64,000 bases of DNA from G11 sp947167445 (GTDB lineage Bacteria; Bacillota; Clostridia; Lachnospirales; Lachnospiraceae), in assembly GCA_947167445.1 (NCBI GenBank), contig CAMVID010000002.1, positions 124,001 through 188,000 of the forward strand, written 5' to 3'. A program made the translations under genes and the position numbers. The notes beneath the pieces were generated by a model. That model did not search any database, was not told where the DNA came from, and was given only the letters and a program-made list of their open reading frames with translations. This document shows positions 35,189 through 45,162 of the stretch, piece after piece (the first letter of the stretch is position 1; every line of letters starts with the position of its first letter).

Positions 35189-36924
35189 GACAGATTCTGA
35201 AGTACTTTACAAACTATAAAAAAGAAACGGTTTTAGCGCCCCTTTTTAAGTTGTTGGAAGCGGTATTCGAACTCTTTGTCCCCTTGGTTATTGCCGGAAT
35301 CATAGATAAAGGCATCCCCACAGGTGACAAGGGTTACGTGGGCCGAATGTTTGCACTGTTAGTGTTACTGGCAGTGATAGGCCTTGTCTGTGCCGTGACA
35401 GCCCAGTTTTTTGCTGCAAAGGCTGCCACGGGAGTTTCCACAAAGCTAAGGAGCGCTCTTTTTGCGCGCATTGAGCACTTAAGCTTCAGACAGATTGATG
35501 AGGCTACAACCTCAACACTTATAACCCGAATGACCAGCGATATCAATCAGGTTCAGTCGGGTATCAACATGGTATTAAGGCTGTTTCTTCGCTCCCCGAT
35601 TATCGTATTCGGAGCGGTAATCATGGCCTTTACCATAGATGTTAAATCAGCATTTATTTTTGTTATAACTGTTCCCGCCCTTGCAGTGGTTGTTGTAACC
35701 ATAACCGCCATGAGCATTCCAAGGCACAAGAAGGTTCAGGGAGCTTTGGACAAGGTTCTTGGAGCAACCAGAGAGAACCTGGCAGGTGCCAGAGTAATCA
35801 GGGCTTTCAGAAGAGAGGACAATGAGAAGAAGGACTTCGCTGAAAGAACTTTGACTCTCTATAACCTCCAGAACAATGTGGGATTTTTGACTTCAATAAT
35901 GAATCCCGCAACACTTATCATTATTGATACAGCCATTGTGATTCTTATATATTTGGGCGCCATAAGAGTCGATATGGGAGTTCTTACCCAGGGCCAGGTA
36001 GTTGCCCTTTGGAACTATATGTCCCAGATTCTTGTGGAGCTTGTTAAGCTTGCAAATCTTGTGGTTACCGTTACCAAGGCATTGGCATGCGCTGAGCGAG
36101 TTGGAGCCACCCTTTCCATGGAAGAAGAGGAGCCTTCCCAGGAAACTGTTGAACCCCTGGAGACTGACCCTGATGCTCCTGCTGTGGAGTTTCAGAATGT
36201 TTCTCTTACCTACCACGAAGGTGCCGAACCCTCACTTAAGAATATATCCTTTAAGGTTAACCACGGGGATGTTGTGGGCGTTATCGGAGGTACCGGAAGC
36301 GGTAAGACTTCTCTTGTACACTTAATTCCCGGTTTTTATAAGGCCAGTGAGGGAAGAGTACTTGTTGATGGCAGAGAAGTTTCTGATTTTACCAGAGCTG
36401 ACTTGAGAAAAAGAGTATCTGTCGCCATGCAGAAGGCGGTTCTCTTTAAGGGAAGCATCAGATCCAACATTCTTAAAGGAAACAAAGACGCCACTGATGA
36501 GGAGATACTCGAGGCGGCAAAGATTGCTCAGGCCTATGAAATCATCGAAGGAAAGGGCGGTCTTGATGCATCTGTTGCCCAGGGAGGAAAGAACTTCTCG
36601 GGAGGCCAGAAGCAGCGTCTGGCACTTACAAGAGCACTAATCAGTAAACCTGAGATTCTTATACTTGACGATTCGGCTTCAGCCCTGGATTTTGCCACTG
36701 AAGCGGCTTTAAGAAAGGCACTGGCCGAGAAGATGAAGGGAACCACAATGTTTATTGTGTCCCAGAGAACATCTTCCATTATGCATGCAGACAAGATTAT
36801 TGTTCTTGAGGATGGCGAAGCAGTGGGCATAGGAACCCATAAGGAACTCCTTAAGACTTGTGAGATTTACAGGGAAATCTTTCTTTCTCAATTCCCGGAA
36901 AGGGCAGGTGAGATAGATGGATAG
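35185..36924 (+). CDS. ABC exporter half-transporter with degenerate catalytic site (subunit 1)
   Basis: This 579-residue protein has six membrane segments (about 15-300) and a C-terminal ATPase domain with Walker A GGTGSGKTS (about 370), a canonical signature FSGGQKQRLAL and Walker B ILILDDSASALD. The catalytic Glu after Walker B is Asp, so its own ATP site is probably degenerate. The adjacent gene encodes the partner, overlapping by eight bases. This matches heterodimeric exporters such as TM287/288, BmrCD and LmrCD. The substrate (drug, lipid or peptide) cannot be told. It is translationally coupled to hisS by an ATGA overlap. Confidence 0.9.
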   Translation: MRQILKYFTNYKKETVLAPLFKLLEAVFELFVPLVIAGIIDKGIPTGDKGYVGRMFALLVLLAVIGLVCAVTAQFFAAKAATGVSTKLRSALFARIEHLSFRQIDEATTSTLITRMTSDINQVQSGINMVLRLFLRSPIIVFGAVIMAFTIDVKSAFIFVITVPALAVVVVTITAMSIPRHKKVQGALDKVLGATRENLAGARVIRAFRREDNEKKDFAERTLTLYNLQNNVGFLTSIMNPATLIIIDTAIVILIYLGAIRVDMGVLTQGQVVALWNYMSQILVELVKLANLVVTVTKALACAERVGATLSMEEEEPSQETVEPLETDPDAPAVEFQNVSLTYHEGAEPSLKNISFKVNHGDVVGVIGGTGSGKTSLVHLIPGFYKASEGRVLVDGREVSDFTRADLRKRVSVAMQKAVLFKGSIRSNILKGNKDATDEEILEAAKIAQAYEIIEGKGGLDASVAQGGKNFSGGQKQRLALTRALISKPEILILDDSASALDFATEAALRKALAEKMKGTTMFIVSQRTSSIMHADKIIVLEDGEAVGIGTHKELLKTCEIYREIFLSQFPERAGEIDG

Positions 36925-38644
36925 GAAGAGAAATATAATCGCTGAGGTTTTGATTTACCTTAAGAAATATCTTTGGATGATAGCACTTTCACTGGTGCTT
37001 TCATTGGTGTACGTTTTTGGAACCTTATATGTTCCTATTCTTATAGGAAGAGCCATTGATTATATCGTTGGTCCTTCAGATGTGGATTTTGAGGCCATTA
37101 TAGCCATAAGCATAAGGGTTCTTGTGGTTGTGGGAATAAGTGCATTGGCCCAGTGGATTATGGGAATCCTAAACAACAAGATAACCTTCCATGTAATCAA
37201 GGATATCAGAGAGGATGCTTTCAAAAAACTTCATGATCTCCCCTTCTCATATCTTGACGGTCATTCCCACGGTGATCTGGTTAGCAGGGTAATTGCGGAT
37301 GTGGATACATTTGCCGATGGGCTTCTAATGGGATTCACTCAGCTTTTTACAGGAGTAGCCACAATAATAGGAACTCTCATATTCATGTTCAGAACCAATG
37401 TGTGGATTTCTCTTGTGGTGGTTCTGATTACGCCGGTGTCTTTACTGGTTGCCAGGTTTATTGCCAGAAGTTCTTATAAGATGTTCACACTTCAGTCGGA
37501 GACCAGAGGCGAACAGACCGGACTTATCAATGAAGTAATAGAGAATCAGAAGGTTGTAAAGGCCATTTCCAACGAGGAAGAGGTTATAGAAACCTTTGAA
37601 GAGATTAATGACAGATTAAGAGACTGCTCATTAAAGGCAGTTTTCTATTCGTCCCTTGTTAATCCCAGCACAAGATTCGTCAACAGCCTTGTGTATGCGG
37701 GAGTGGGAATCAGCGGCGCAATGATAGCTATAAACGGCGGAATCACTATCGGTATGCTGACCTGTTTTTTAAGCTATGCGAACCAGTACACGAAGCCCTT
37801 TAATGAAATATCAGGTGTTATTACTGAGCTTCAGAATGCTTTGGCCTGCGCAAAGAGGTGCTTTGAGTTAATCAAAACTCCGGGTCAGGCTCCTGATGCG
37901 AAAGATGCGACCGAATTAAAGGCAGTGGATGGAAATATCAAGGTATCGGATATATCCTTCTCCTATACACCTGACAAACCTCTTATAGAACACTACAATC
38001 TTGAGGCGAAGAAGGGCCAGAGAATTGCCATCGTAGGTCCTACGGGATGTGGCAAGACCACATTTATAAACCTTCTCATGAGATTCTATGATATCAATTC
38101 AGGTACAATTGAGATTGATGGAGTTGATACATCAAAGGTTACAAGAGACAGCTTAAGAAGCAATTATGGTATGGTTCTTCAGGAAACCTGGCTTAGATCC
38201 GGAACCATTAAAGAGAATATAGCCTTCGGAAACCCTGAGGCCACTGATGAAGAGATAATTGAGGCAGCAAAGAAAGCCCACGCCCATTCCTTCATTAAGC
38301 GTCTGCCAAAGGGTTACGATACCTTTATAGGAGAGGACGGAGGCAGCCTTTCACAGGGACAGAAGCAGCTTTTATGCATTGCAAGAGTAATGCTGACACT
38401 TCCTCCTATGCTCATACTTGACGAGGCTACAAGTTCCATTGATACAAGAACCGAAATCAGGATTCAGAAGGCCTTTGCCGAGATGATGCAGGGAAGAACC
38501 TCCTTTGTTGTTGCCCACAGACTTTCCACCATCAAAGAGGCCGACATCATTGTTGTTATGAAGGACGGGCATATAATTGAGCAGGGTAAGCACGATGAGC
38601 TTATAGAGCGTGGGGGCTTCTACGCAAAGATGTACAATTCTTGA
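36917..38644 (+). CDS. ABC exporter half-transporter with consensus Walker B (subunit 2)
   Basis: This 575-residue protein has six membrane segments and an ATPase domain with Walker A GPTGCGKTT (about 375), a Q-loop in MVLQETWL, a non-canonical signature LSQGQKQLLC and a normal Walker B MLILDEATSSID, with H-loop VVAHRLST. The signature change (LSQGQ for LSGGQ) together with the Asp in subunit 1 falls in the same composite ATP site, exactly as expected of a heterodimer with one degenerate and one active site. It starts inside the end of subunit 1. No terminator is seen in the ~85 bases before the CorC-like genes, but the gap has its own A/T-rich promoter-like sequence. Confidence 0.9.
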   Translation: MDRKRNIIAEVLIYLKKYLWMIALSLVLSLVYVFGTLYVPILIGRAIDYIVGPSDVDFEAIIAISIRVLVVVGISALAQWIMGILNNKITFHVIKDIREDAFKKLHDLPFSYLDGHSHGDLVSRVIADVDTFADGLLMGFTQLFTGVATIIGTLIFMFRTNVWISLVVVLITPVSLLVARFIARSSYKMFTLQSETRGEQTGLINEVIENQKVVKAISNEEEVIETFEEINDRLRDCSLKAVFYSSLVNPSTRFVNSLVYAGVGISGAMIAINGGITIGMLTCFLSYANQYTKPFNEISGVITELQNALACAKRCFELIKTPGQAPDAKDATELKAVDGNIKVSDISFSYTPDKPLIEHYNLEAKKGQRIAIVGPTGCGKTTFINLLMRFYDINSGTIEIDGVDTSKVTRDSLRSNYGMVLQETWLRSGTIKENIAFGNPEATDEEIIEAAKKAHAHSFIKRLPKGYDTFIGEDGGSLSQGQKQLLCIARVMLTLPPMLILDEATSSIDTRTEIRIQKAFAEMMQGRTSFVVAHRLSTIKEADIIVVMKDGHIIEQGKHDELIERGGFYAKMYNS

Positions 38645-38731
38645 CACTAGAGCCTATATATGGTATATTTTTCAAACAATTATACGTATTTTTAGACGTA
38701 TTTATATGGAAAAGGAGTTGACAATCCGATA

Positions 38732-40006
38732 ATGGATGATGGTAGTCGATTGCCGTGGATTATAGCAATCATTCTGCTGTTTTTTGCAGCATTTTTCGCA
38801 GTCGCGGAAACCGCTTTGGCCTCCGCGTCAAGGAATAAAATAAAGGCCCAGCTTGAGCGGGGCGATTATCGTGCAAAAAAAGCACTTTTTTGTTTGGATC
38901 ATTTTGAAGATGCAATAAGCACTTTGCTTGTCTGCACCAACATCGTACATATTTCTACAGCTGCACTGGTTACCGTAGCCGTCACAAGACGCTGGGGCTT
39001 AAGTGCGGTGTCTGTGAGCACCTTGATTACCACTGTTGTGGTTTTCTTCGCAGGTGAGATGTTGCCCAAGAGTATAGCCAAAAAGTATAGTGAGAAGCTG
39101 CTGCTTGCAACGGCCGGTATTCTACGCTTTTTTATGGGAGCTTTGGCTCCTGTTTCAAAGCTTCTTTCTGCTATCGGTAAAATCTTTGTGAAAGAGGAAG
39201 ATGCCGAGATAAGCGTCACCGAGGATGAACTTTATGACATTATTGAGGACATGGCAGAGGAAGGCTCAATAGACGAAGAGCAGGGCGAGCTGATTTCATC
39301 CGCCATTCAGTTTGGCGATGTTACCGTTGACAGTATTCTTACCCCCAGAGTCGACATGGTGGCCATAGATGTGGCAGCGAATCCCAAGTCAGTACTTGAA
39401 CTGGTTAAGGGAACAACCCACAGCCGCCTTCCCGTTTACGAAGGAACCATCGATAACATTATCGGTGTGCTTCATATAAGAAAGTTTATGAAGGCTTATC
39501 TTAAATCCAAGCGTATTCCCAAGGTAAGACCTCTTCTTGACAGCGTGTATTTCACACCTCAGACCACAAGAATCGATACCCTTCTTCCCATACTTTCCGG
39601 TAAGAAGCAGAATATGGCTGTAGTTACCGATTCCTTCGGAGGAACTCTCGGTATTGTTACTGTAGAGGATATCTTAGAGGAGCTGGTTGGTGAAATCTGG
39701 GATGAGGATGACATTGTTGAGGAGGCAATTATGTCTCTTGGAAACAATGTTTACCTTGTTGACGCCGAGGAGACTGTGGGAGATCTTTTCGATGAGATAG
39801 ACTTTGAGGACCCTGATGAAGATGAAAGATATACCAATCTTTTAGTCAGCGACTGGGTTTACGAGCACTTCCCCGAAATCCCCAAAGTTGGAGACTGCTT
39901 CGAGTATAACGGTATAAAGGTTACGGTATCTTTGATGGACCACAACAGAATTGTGAGAGTCAGAGTCGTAGCTCCCGATAAAGCAGAGGGAGGTGACGAA
40001 GAATGA
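38732..40006 (+). CDS. CorC/HlyC-family (DUF21-CBS) membrane protein 1
   Basis: This 424-residue protein has an N-terminal DUF21/CNNM transmembrane domain (about 1-190, four segments with FFAVAETALASASRNKI and GEMLPKSIAKKY), a pair of CBS domains (about 205-330, LTPRVDMVAID and GTLGIVTVEDILEELVGEI) and a C-terminal CorC_HlyC domain. Family members are linked to magnesium and other divalent cation efflux. The ribosome binding site AAAAGGAG lies 14 bases before the ATG, which is long. The next gene is a paralog that overlaps it by four bases, suggesting a heteromeric pair. Confidence 0.87.
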   Translation: MDDGSRLPWIIAIILLFFAAFFAVAETALASASRNKIKAQLERGDYRAKKALFCLDHFEDAISTLLVCTNIVHISTAALVTVAVTRRWGLSAVSVSTLITTVVVFFAGEMLPKSIAKKYSEKLLLATAGILRFFMGALAPVSKLLSAIGKIFVKEEDAEISVTEDELYDIIEDMAEEGSIDEEQGELISSAIQFGDVTVDSILTPRVDMVAIDVAANPKSVLELVKGTTHSRLPVYEGTIDNIIGVLHIRKFMKAYLKSKRIPKVRPLLDSVYFTPQTTRIDTLLPILSGKKQNMAVVTDSFGGTLGIVTVEDILEELVGEIWDEDDIVEEAIMSLGNNVYLVDAEETVGDLFDEIDFEDPDEDERYTNLLVSDWVYEHFPEIPKVGDCFEYNGIKVTVSLMDHNRIVRVRVVAPDKAEGGDEE

Positions 40007-41250
40007 CAATCTGGTTCGTAGGTACAGGTATACTGCTTTGCGTGTTGTTATCCGCATTCTTCTCAGCCTCTGAGATGTCCTATTCCTCATGCAATACGGT
40101 TCGCCTGGAAAATGAGGAAAAAGACGGAAACAAGAAAGCAAAACGCGCGTTATTTATTGCAGATCACTTTGATGATGCTTTAAGCGCAATACTTATAGGA
40201 AACAATCTGGTAAATATAGCGGCTTCTTCCCTTTGTTCGGTATTTGTAATCCTTGCTACGGGAGAGGACAAGCTTACATGGGTGGCAACCATAGTCATTA
40301 CAATTGCCATCATTATCTTCGGAGAGACCATTCCGAAAATTACGGCAAAGCAGAGAGCAAACGGTTTTGCCATGTTTGCATCCGCGCCCTTAAGATTTCT
40401 GATGATTATCTTTAAGCCGGTAATTTGGATAGTGGTTAAGCTTATTAACCTTATTACCATGAAGATGAATCCTGAGGAAGATAAGGATGAGGACGAGGGA
40501 ACCACAGAGCTTCAGTCCATTATCGAAACTGCAGAGGATGAGGGTGTTCTTGATAAGGAAAGAACGGAGCTTATTCATGCGGCCATCGATTTTTCTGAGA
40601 TTTCTGCCTTCGAGGTTATGACAGCAAGAATCGATGTGGACGCCATCGACATCGATGATGATAAGGAAGATATTTTAGAGGTTGTAAGAAATACTTCCCA
40701 TACCAGAATTCCTGTATATGAGAACGGAATTGACCATATTATCGGCATTGTTCACATGAATCACTTCTTAAAGGCCATGGCTAATGAGGAGGAAATGGAT
40801 TTGAGAAGCATTCTCATGAAGCCATGCTTTGTATATAAGACAACAAAGCTGCCGGCTGTTTTGGAGGAGCTTCGTAAGGCAAAACAGCACCTTGCCATTG
40901 TTACGGATGAATATGGCGGAACCCTGGGTGTTATCTCCATGGAGGACGTCCTTGAGCAGATAGTCGGAGATATCTGGGATGACACCGACGATATAGAGGT
41001 GGATGTTGTAAGACACTCCGAAAATGAAATAGAGGTTGACGGAGATATGGTTATTTCTGATTTCCTTGACCTTACTGATATTGATGAGGATGAGCTTGAA
41101 TGCGAAAGTGATACCCTGGGTGGCTTTATTACGGAAACCCTGGGAACCTTCCCTGAGGAGGGGGATCACGTGGACTTTAAGAACCTGACCCTCACAGTCC
41201 TTAAGATGGATGAGAGAAGAGTTGAGAAGGTACTCATAAGATTCAATTAA
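40003..41250 (+). CDS. CorC/HlyC-family (DUF21-CBS) membrane protein 2
   Basis: This 415-residue paralog of the preceding protein has the same order: DUF21 membrane domain (SAFFSASEMSYSSCNTVRL, FGETIPKITAKQ), tandem CBS domains (EVMTARIDVDAIDID; GTLGVISMEDVLEQIVGDI) and a CorC_HlyC domain at about 335-415. A very acidic linker lies between membrane and CBS parts (EEDKDEDEG). It is coupled by an ATGA overlap to the first paralog. Divalent-cation transport is inferred from the family. Confidence 0.87.
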   Translation: MTIWFVGTGILLCVLLSAFFSASEMSYSSCNTVRLENEEKDGNKKAKRALFIADHFDDALSAILIGNNLVNIAASSLCSVFVILATGEDKLTWVATIVITIAIIIFGETIPKITAKQRANGFAMFASAPLRFLMIIFKPVIWIVVKLINLITMKMNPEEDKDEDEGTTELQSIIETAEDEGVLDKERTELIHAAIDFSEISAFEVMTARIDVDAIDIDDDKEDILEVVRNTSHTRIPVYENGIDHIIGIVHMNHFLKAMANEEEMDLRSILMKPCFVYKTTKLPAVLEELRKAKQHLAIVTDEYGGTLGVISMEDVLEQIVGDIWDDTDDIEVDVVRHSENEIEVDGDMVISDFLDLTDIDEDELECESDTLGGFITETLGTFPEEGDHVDFKNLTLTVLKMDERRVEKVLIRFN

Positions 41251-41356
41251 ATACTTTCAATTTCTTTAGTTTTGTGGTAGATTTAGAAGGCAGGTTTTTT
41301 TTATGTTCACTATTTTAGGGGAATTGCCCTTATAACAAAAGGAGATTAGTTTTACC

Positions 41357-43630
41357 ATGAAAAAGAGTAGAGGAGTTGTGACTCTTATATGTACCCTGCT
41401 TCTTTTGGCAGGATGCATTTATACCGCTATTTTCGGTGTGGGTCAGGACAAGTCAGGTTCTGCTGAGAGCATTAAGCTCGGACTTGATTTGGCAGGCGGT
41501 GTCAGCATTACATATCAGGTAGTAGGCGATGAGGAGCCTTCAGCTACAGATATGAGCGACACAATTTTTAAATTGCAGCAGCGTGTACAGAACTACAGTA
41601 CAGAGGCACTTGTTTATAAGGAAGGTTCTGACAGAATCAACATCGAGATTCCCGGTGTTACGGATGCCAACCAGATCCTTTCGGATTTGGGACGTCCCGG
41701 AGCATTGTACTTCATCGCCGAGACAGATTCCGAAGGAAACCTTAACTATGTTGGTTCCTATGGACAGGATGCAGACGGCAATATGGTTCAGGTATATAGC
41801 CTCACCAAATCCCTTGAGGAGTTGGAGGCAGACGGTTCTATCGTTCTTACAGGCTCTGAGGTTGCGGAAGCTCAGGCAGGTTACCGTAAGGATGATATGA
41901 ATAACCAGTCCCCCGTTGTTCAGCTTACTTTCAATGCAGACGGAACCACAAAGTTCGCAGAAGCTACAAAGAAAGCTTTCGAGAAGGGCGAGACAATTGC
42001 AATTTACTATGACTTCAGTGAAGTTGAAGCTGAGAACTTCGTAAGTGTTCCCAAGGTTAACTCCGTTATCAACGCAGGTTCTGCTGAGATTACAGGTGAG
42101 AAATCCCTTGAGGATGCAGAGAAGCTTGCTTCCACCATCAGAATCGGTGGACTTAAGCTTAAGCTTGAGGAGTTGCACTCCAAGGTTGTAGGTGCTCAGC
42201 TTGGTACCGATGCTATCCGTACATCACTTATGGCCGGTGCCATCGGTCTCGGAATCATTGTATTATTCATGATTGCCGTTTACTTTGTACCCGGACTTGT
42301 GGCAAGTATTGCACTTGTATTATATACAGCACTTGTTATCGTGCTTCTTGATGGATTTGATATGACCCTTACCCTTCCCGGTATTGCAGGTATCATCCTT
42401 TCCATCGGTATGGCAGTAGATGCCAACGTTATTATCTTCGCTCGTATCAGAGAAGAGATTGCGGCAGGCAATACTGTAGGCGCTTCCATTAAGATAGGTT
42501 TTGACAAGGCTTTGTCAGCTATCATCGATGGTAACATTACAACACTTATTGCGGCAATTGTTCTTTGGTTTATGGGTACCGGTTCTGTTAAGGGCTTCGC
42601 TCAGACACTTATGCTCGGTATCGTATTATCAATGTTCACCGCACTAGTTATTACAAAGATGCTCCTTAACGCATTCTATGCTATGGGAGTTAGAGACCAG
42701 AAGTGGTATGGCGTATCCAAGGAGAGAAAGCCCATCAACTTCCTTGCAAAGAAGGGTATCTTCTTTACAATCTCTGCAGCTGTTATTATCTGTGGTTTCG
42801 TATTCATGGGTATCCACTCAGCAAAGGGTGAGAGAGCATTTAACTTCTCCCTTGAGTTCATCGGTGGTGCTTCAACAACAGCTACATTCCCTGAGGATGT
42901 AAGCATTGCGAAGCTTGACAGCGAAGTGGTTCCCAAGATTGAAGCTGTTACAGGTGACGGAAATGTTCAGTCCCAGAAGGTAACAGGAACCAACGAGGTA
43001 ATCTTCAAGACACGTACTCTTACAGTTGATGCGAGAGAGCAGATGAAGGATGTACTTGTTGAGTCCTTCGGAGTTGACGAGGCAACAATCAATGTTGAGA
43101 ACATCAGCTCAACAATCTCAAATGAGATGAAGCGTGATACAGTTATCGCTGTTATCGTGGCAGTAGTACTTATGCTTATCTACATCAGAATCAGATTCAA
43201 AGATATCAGATTCGGTTTCAGCTCAGTACTTGCTCTTATTCATGACGTTTTGGTTGTTCTTACCTGCTATGCGGTTGCAAGAATATCCGTGGGCTCCACA
43301 TTCATTGCTTGCCTCCTTACAATCGTAGGTTACTCCATCAACGCCACAATCGTTATCTTCGACAGAATCCGTGAGAACTTAAATGCTCCCGGAAGACTGT
43401 CTGTAGAGGAGATTGTTAACACAAGTATTACACAGACTTTATCAAGAAGTATCTTTACTTCTTTGACAACCTTCATTATGGTTGCAGTTCTTTACATCCT
43501 CGGTGTAACCTCCATTAAAGAGTTTGCACTTCCTCTCATGGTTGGTATTGCATGCGGTACATTCTCATCTGTATGCTTAACCGGAGCATTCTGGTACCTT
43601 ATGAGAAAAGTAGGTAAGAAGAAAGCTTAA
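41357..43630 (+). CDS. secDF: SecD-SecF fusion protein translocase subunit
   Basis: This 757-residue fusion has SecD first (LGLDLAGGVSITYQV near residue 38, extracytoplasmic P1 domain about 60-270, membrane segments with GIAGIILSIGMAVDANVIIF and REEIAAGNT) and SecF from about 460 (NFSLEFIGGASTTATFPED, LTIVGYSINATIVIFDRIREN). Each half has six membrane segments. It uses the proton-motive force to help SecYEG export proteins. The AGGAG site is near the ATG. The N-terminal LLLLAGC resembles a lipobox but lies inside the first membrane segment. A strong UUCG-loop terminator follows. Confidence 0.95.
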   Translation: MKKSRGVVTLICTLLLLAGCIYTAIFGVGQDKSGSAESIKLGLDLAGGVSITYQVVGDEEPSATDMSDTIFKLQQRVQNYSTEALVYKEGSDRINIEIPGVTDANQILSDLGRPGALYFIAETDSEGNLNYVGSYGQDADGNMVQVYSLTKSLEELEADGSIVLTGSEVAEAQAGYRKDDMNNQSPVVQLTFNADGTTKFAEATKKAFEKGETIAIYYDFSEVEAENFVSVPKVNSVINAGSAEITGEKSLEDAEKLASTIRIGGLKLKLEELHSKVVGAQLGTDAIRTSLMAGAIGLGIIVLFMIAVYFVPGLVASIALVLYTALVIVLLDGFDMTLTLPGIAGIILSIGMAVDANVIIFARIREEIAAGNTVGASIKIGFDKALSAIIDGNITTLIAAIVLWFMGTGSVKGFAQTLMLGIVLSMFTALVITKMLLNAFYAMGVRDQKWYGVSKERKPINFLAKKGIFFTISAAVIICGFVFMGIHSAKGERAFNFSLEFIGGASTTATFPEDVSIAKLDSEVVPKIEAVTGDGNVQSQKVTGTNEVIFKTRTLTVDAREQMKDVLVESFGVDEATINVENISSTISNEMKRDTVIAVIVAVVLMLIYIRIRFKDIRFGFSSVLALIHDVLVVLTCYAVARISVGSTFIACLLTIVGYSINATIVIFDRIRENLNAPGRLSVEEIVNTSITQTLSRSIFTSLTTFIMVAVLYILGVTSIKEFALPLMVGIACGTFSSVCLTGAFWYLMRKVGKKKA

Positions 43631-43660
43631 GTTTTTGCATAATAATAAAGTGTTAAATTT

Positions 43661-43690
43661 GGGGAAGAGATTCGTCTCTTCCCCTTTTCT
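43661..43690 (+). terminator. Rho-independent terminator with TTCG loop
   Basis: GGGGAAGAGA (43661-43670), loop TTCG, TCTCTTCCCC (43675-43684), then TTTT. Confidence 0.93.
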
Positions 43691-43757
43691 GTACAATGAT
43701 TTATTGGTATAATTGTCGAGTGTGCTACACATATTAAACGAAGAGGAGTAATAAAGA

Positions 43758-45047
43758 ATGTTTCAAATGTATGTAACTCTGGCAGTGTTCCTGCTTATGA
43801 TTATAAGCTTCTGCCTGAATAAAATACCCATGGCAATTACGTCCATGCTTGGAATGCTGGTCTTGGTGGCAACGGGATGTGTAGAGCCCTCACAGGCTTT
43901 GTCAAACATCGGAAGCAGCGTAGCAGTGACCATGGCATCCATGTTCATCATTGCCGCAGGTCTTAACAGAACCCAGTTGGTTCCCAAACTGTCAGGAATT
44001 GTTTATAAGGTTTCAAAAGGGTCTTTCACAAAGGTTCTGGCAGGATATGTAATAGTTACTTTTATCCTTGGCCAGTTTATCCCCAGCATCACAGCTTTGT
44101 TTGCGCTGGTTTGCCCCCTTGTTATCGGCATGTGCGATGAAATGGGATTCAAGCCTTCAAAGATGATGTATTCAATCGGTCTTGTTACGGTGTCCTGCTC
44201 TTATGCAATCACACCCATCGGACCCTACGTTGGAAACTATATTGAGAATAACGGTCTTCTTGCCGAGTACGGCATTGAGGGCTTTACCAATACCATTTTT
44301 ACGGAGACATCCATTAAGCTCCCCGTAACAATACTTATTATGCTTTATGCGATTTTCATCGCTCCAAAGTTTGCACCTGAGAACCCTGTGGTTCCCGTAA
44401 GACTTTTCGACGCAAAGAAGGCAGCTGAGAAGGTTAAACTTCCCATCTGGCAGGAAGTTATAGCATATGTGGCTTTCTTCGGAACAGTAATCTGTCTGAT
44501 GTTTAAGTCCTTCGGACTTCCCTCATGGCTTATTCCCGCTATCGCAGCCTGCCTTGTGGTTGCCAGCGGAATCTTAAGAGGCAAAGATGCCATCGGAAGC
44601 ATGGGAATCGACATCATCCTTCTCTATGTTGGTGTTGTTACCCTTGGAAATGCTTTTGCCGCAACAGGAGCAGGCGATATGGTAGGCGGAGCAGTTGCAG
44701 GCCTTTTACAGAACACAAGAAACAGCTACGTAATCGGCGGCGTGTTCTTTGTGGCTTCATTTGTAATGACAAGTCTCCTTTACAACAGAGCGGTAAGCAA
44801 GGTGCTTATTCCTCTTGCTCTTGTAACCTGTGCATCCTTAAAGTGTGATCCCAGAGGAATCATGCAGATGTGCTATATAGGATCCATGAGTTCACTCATT
44901 ACTCCCATGGCAACAAGTGTTGTTCCCATGATGATGGGTGCCGGCGGATATGACCAGAAGACCTTGCTTAAGATGGGGTGGCTGCCGTCGATTCTTATGG
45001 CCATCGCAACGGTGGCGATTGGGATGACCTTATATCCTTGTTTCTAG
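43758..45047 (+). CDS. SLC13/CitMHS-type anion permease
   Basis: This 429-residue membrane protein has about eleven hydrophobic segments and the SLC13-like motif layout: FIIAAGLNRTQLVPKLS near residue 70, an SITALFALVCPLVIGM hairpin near 110-130 and SSLITPMATSVVPMMMGAGGY in the C-terminal half, the two re-entrant regions that bind Na+ and dicarboxylate in the family. It likely imports a di- or tricarboxylate or sulfate; the substrate is not decided by sequence. An extended -10 (TGGTATAAT, about 43705-43713) lies upstream and a GAGGAG site precedes the ATG. Confidence 0.85.
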   Translation: MFQMYVTLAVFLLMIISFCLNKIPMAITSMLGMLVLVATGCVEPSQALSNIGSSVAVTMASMFIIAAGLNRTQLVPKLSGIVYKVSKGSFTKVLAGYVIVTFILGQFIPSITALFALVCPLVIGMCDEMGFKPSKMMYSIGLVTVSCSYAITPIGPYVGNYIENNGLLAEYGIEGFTNTIFTETSIKLPVTILIMLYAIFIAPKFAPENPVVPVRLFDAKKAAEKVKLPIWQEVIAYVAFFGTVICLMFKSFGLPSWLIPAIAACLVVASGILRGKDAIGSMGIDIILLYVGVVTLGNAFAATGAGDMVGGAVAGLLQNTRNSYVIGGVFFVASFVMTSLLYNRAVSKVLIPLALVTCASLKCDPRGIMQMCYIGSMSSLITPMATSVVPMMMGAGGYDQKTLLKMGWLPSILMAIATVAIGMTLYPCF

Positions 45048-45112
45048 CTACAGATTCGGGATAGAAGAATAGAAGAAAAGGAGTAGTCGCAGACTGTGCT
45101 CAGAGTGAAATT

Positions 45113-45147
45113 TAAGTCAGGGAATCCATTCCCTGGCTTTATTTTTG
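45113..45147 (+). terminator. Rho-independent terminator
   Basis: CAGGGAAT (45118-45125) pairs with ATTCCCTG (45128-45135), extended by AAGT/GCTT, followed by a T-rich tail. It closes the permease gene and marks the left edge of the accessory island. Confidence 0.85.
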
Positions 45148-45162
45148 CTTTTTTTAGGATGT

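Noticed and set aside
41357..41420. Lipoprotein signal (LLLLAGC) at the SecDF start
   Set aside because: The segment is the first membrane helix of SecD and the rest of the protein has all SecDF features; no lipoprotein maturation is expected.
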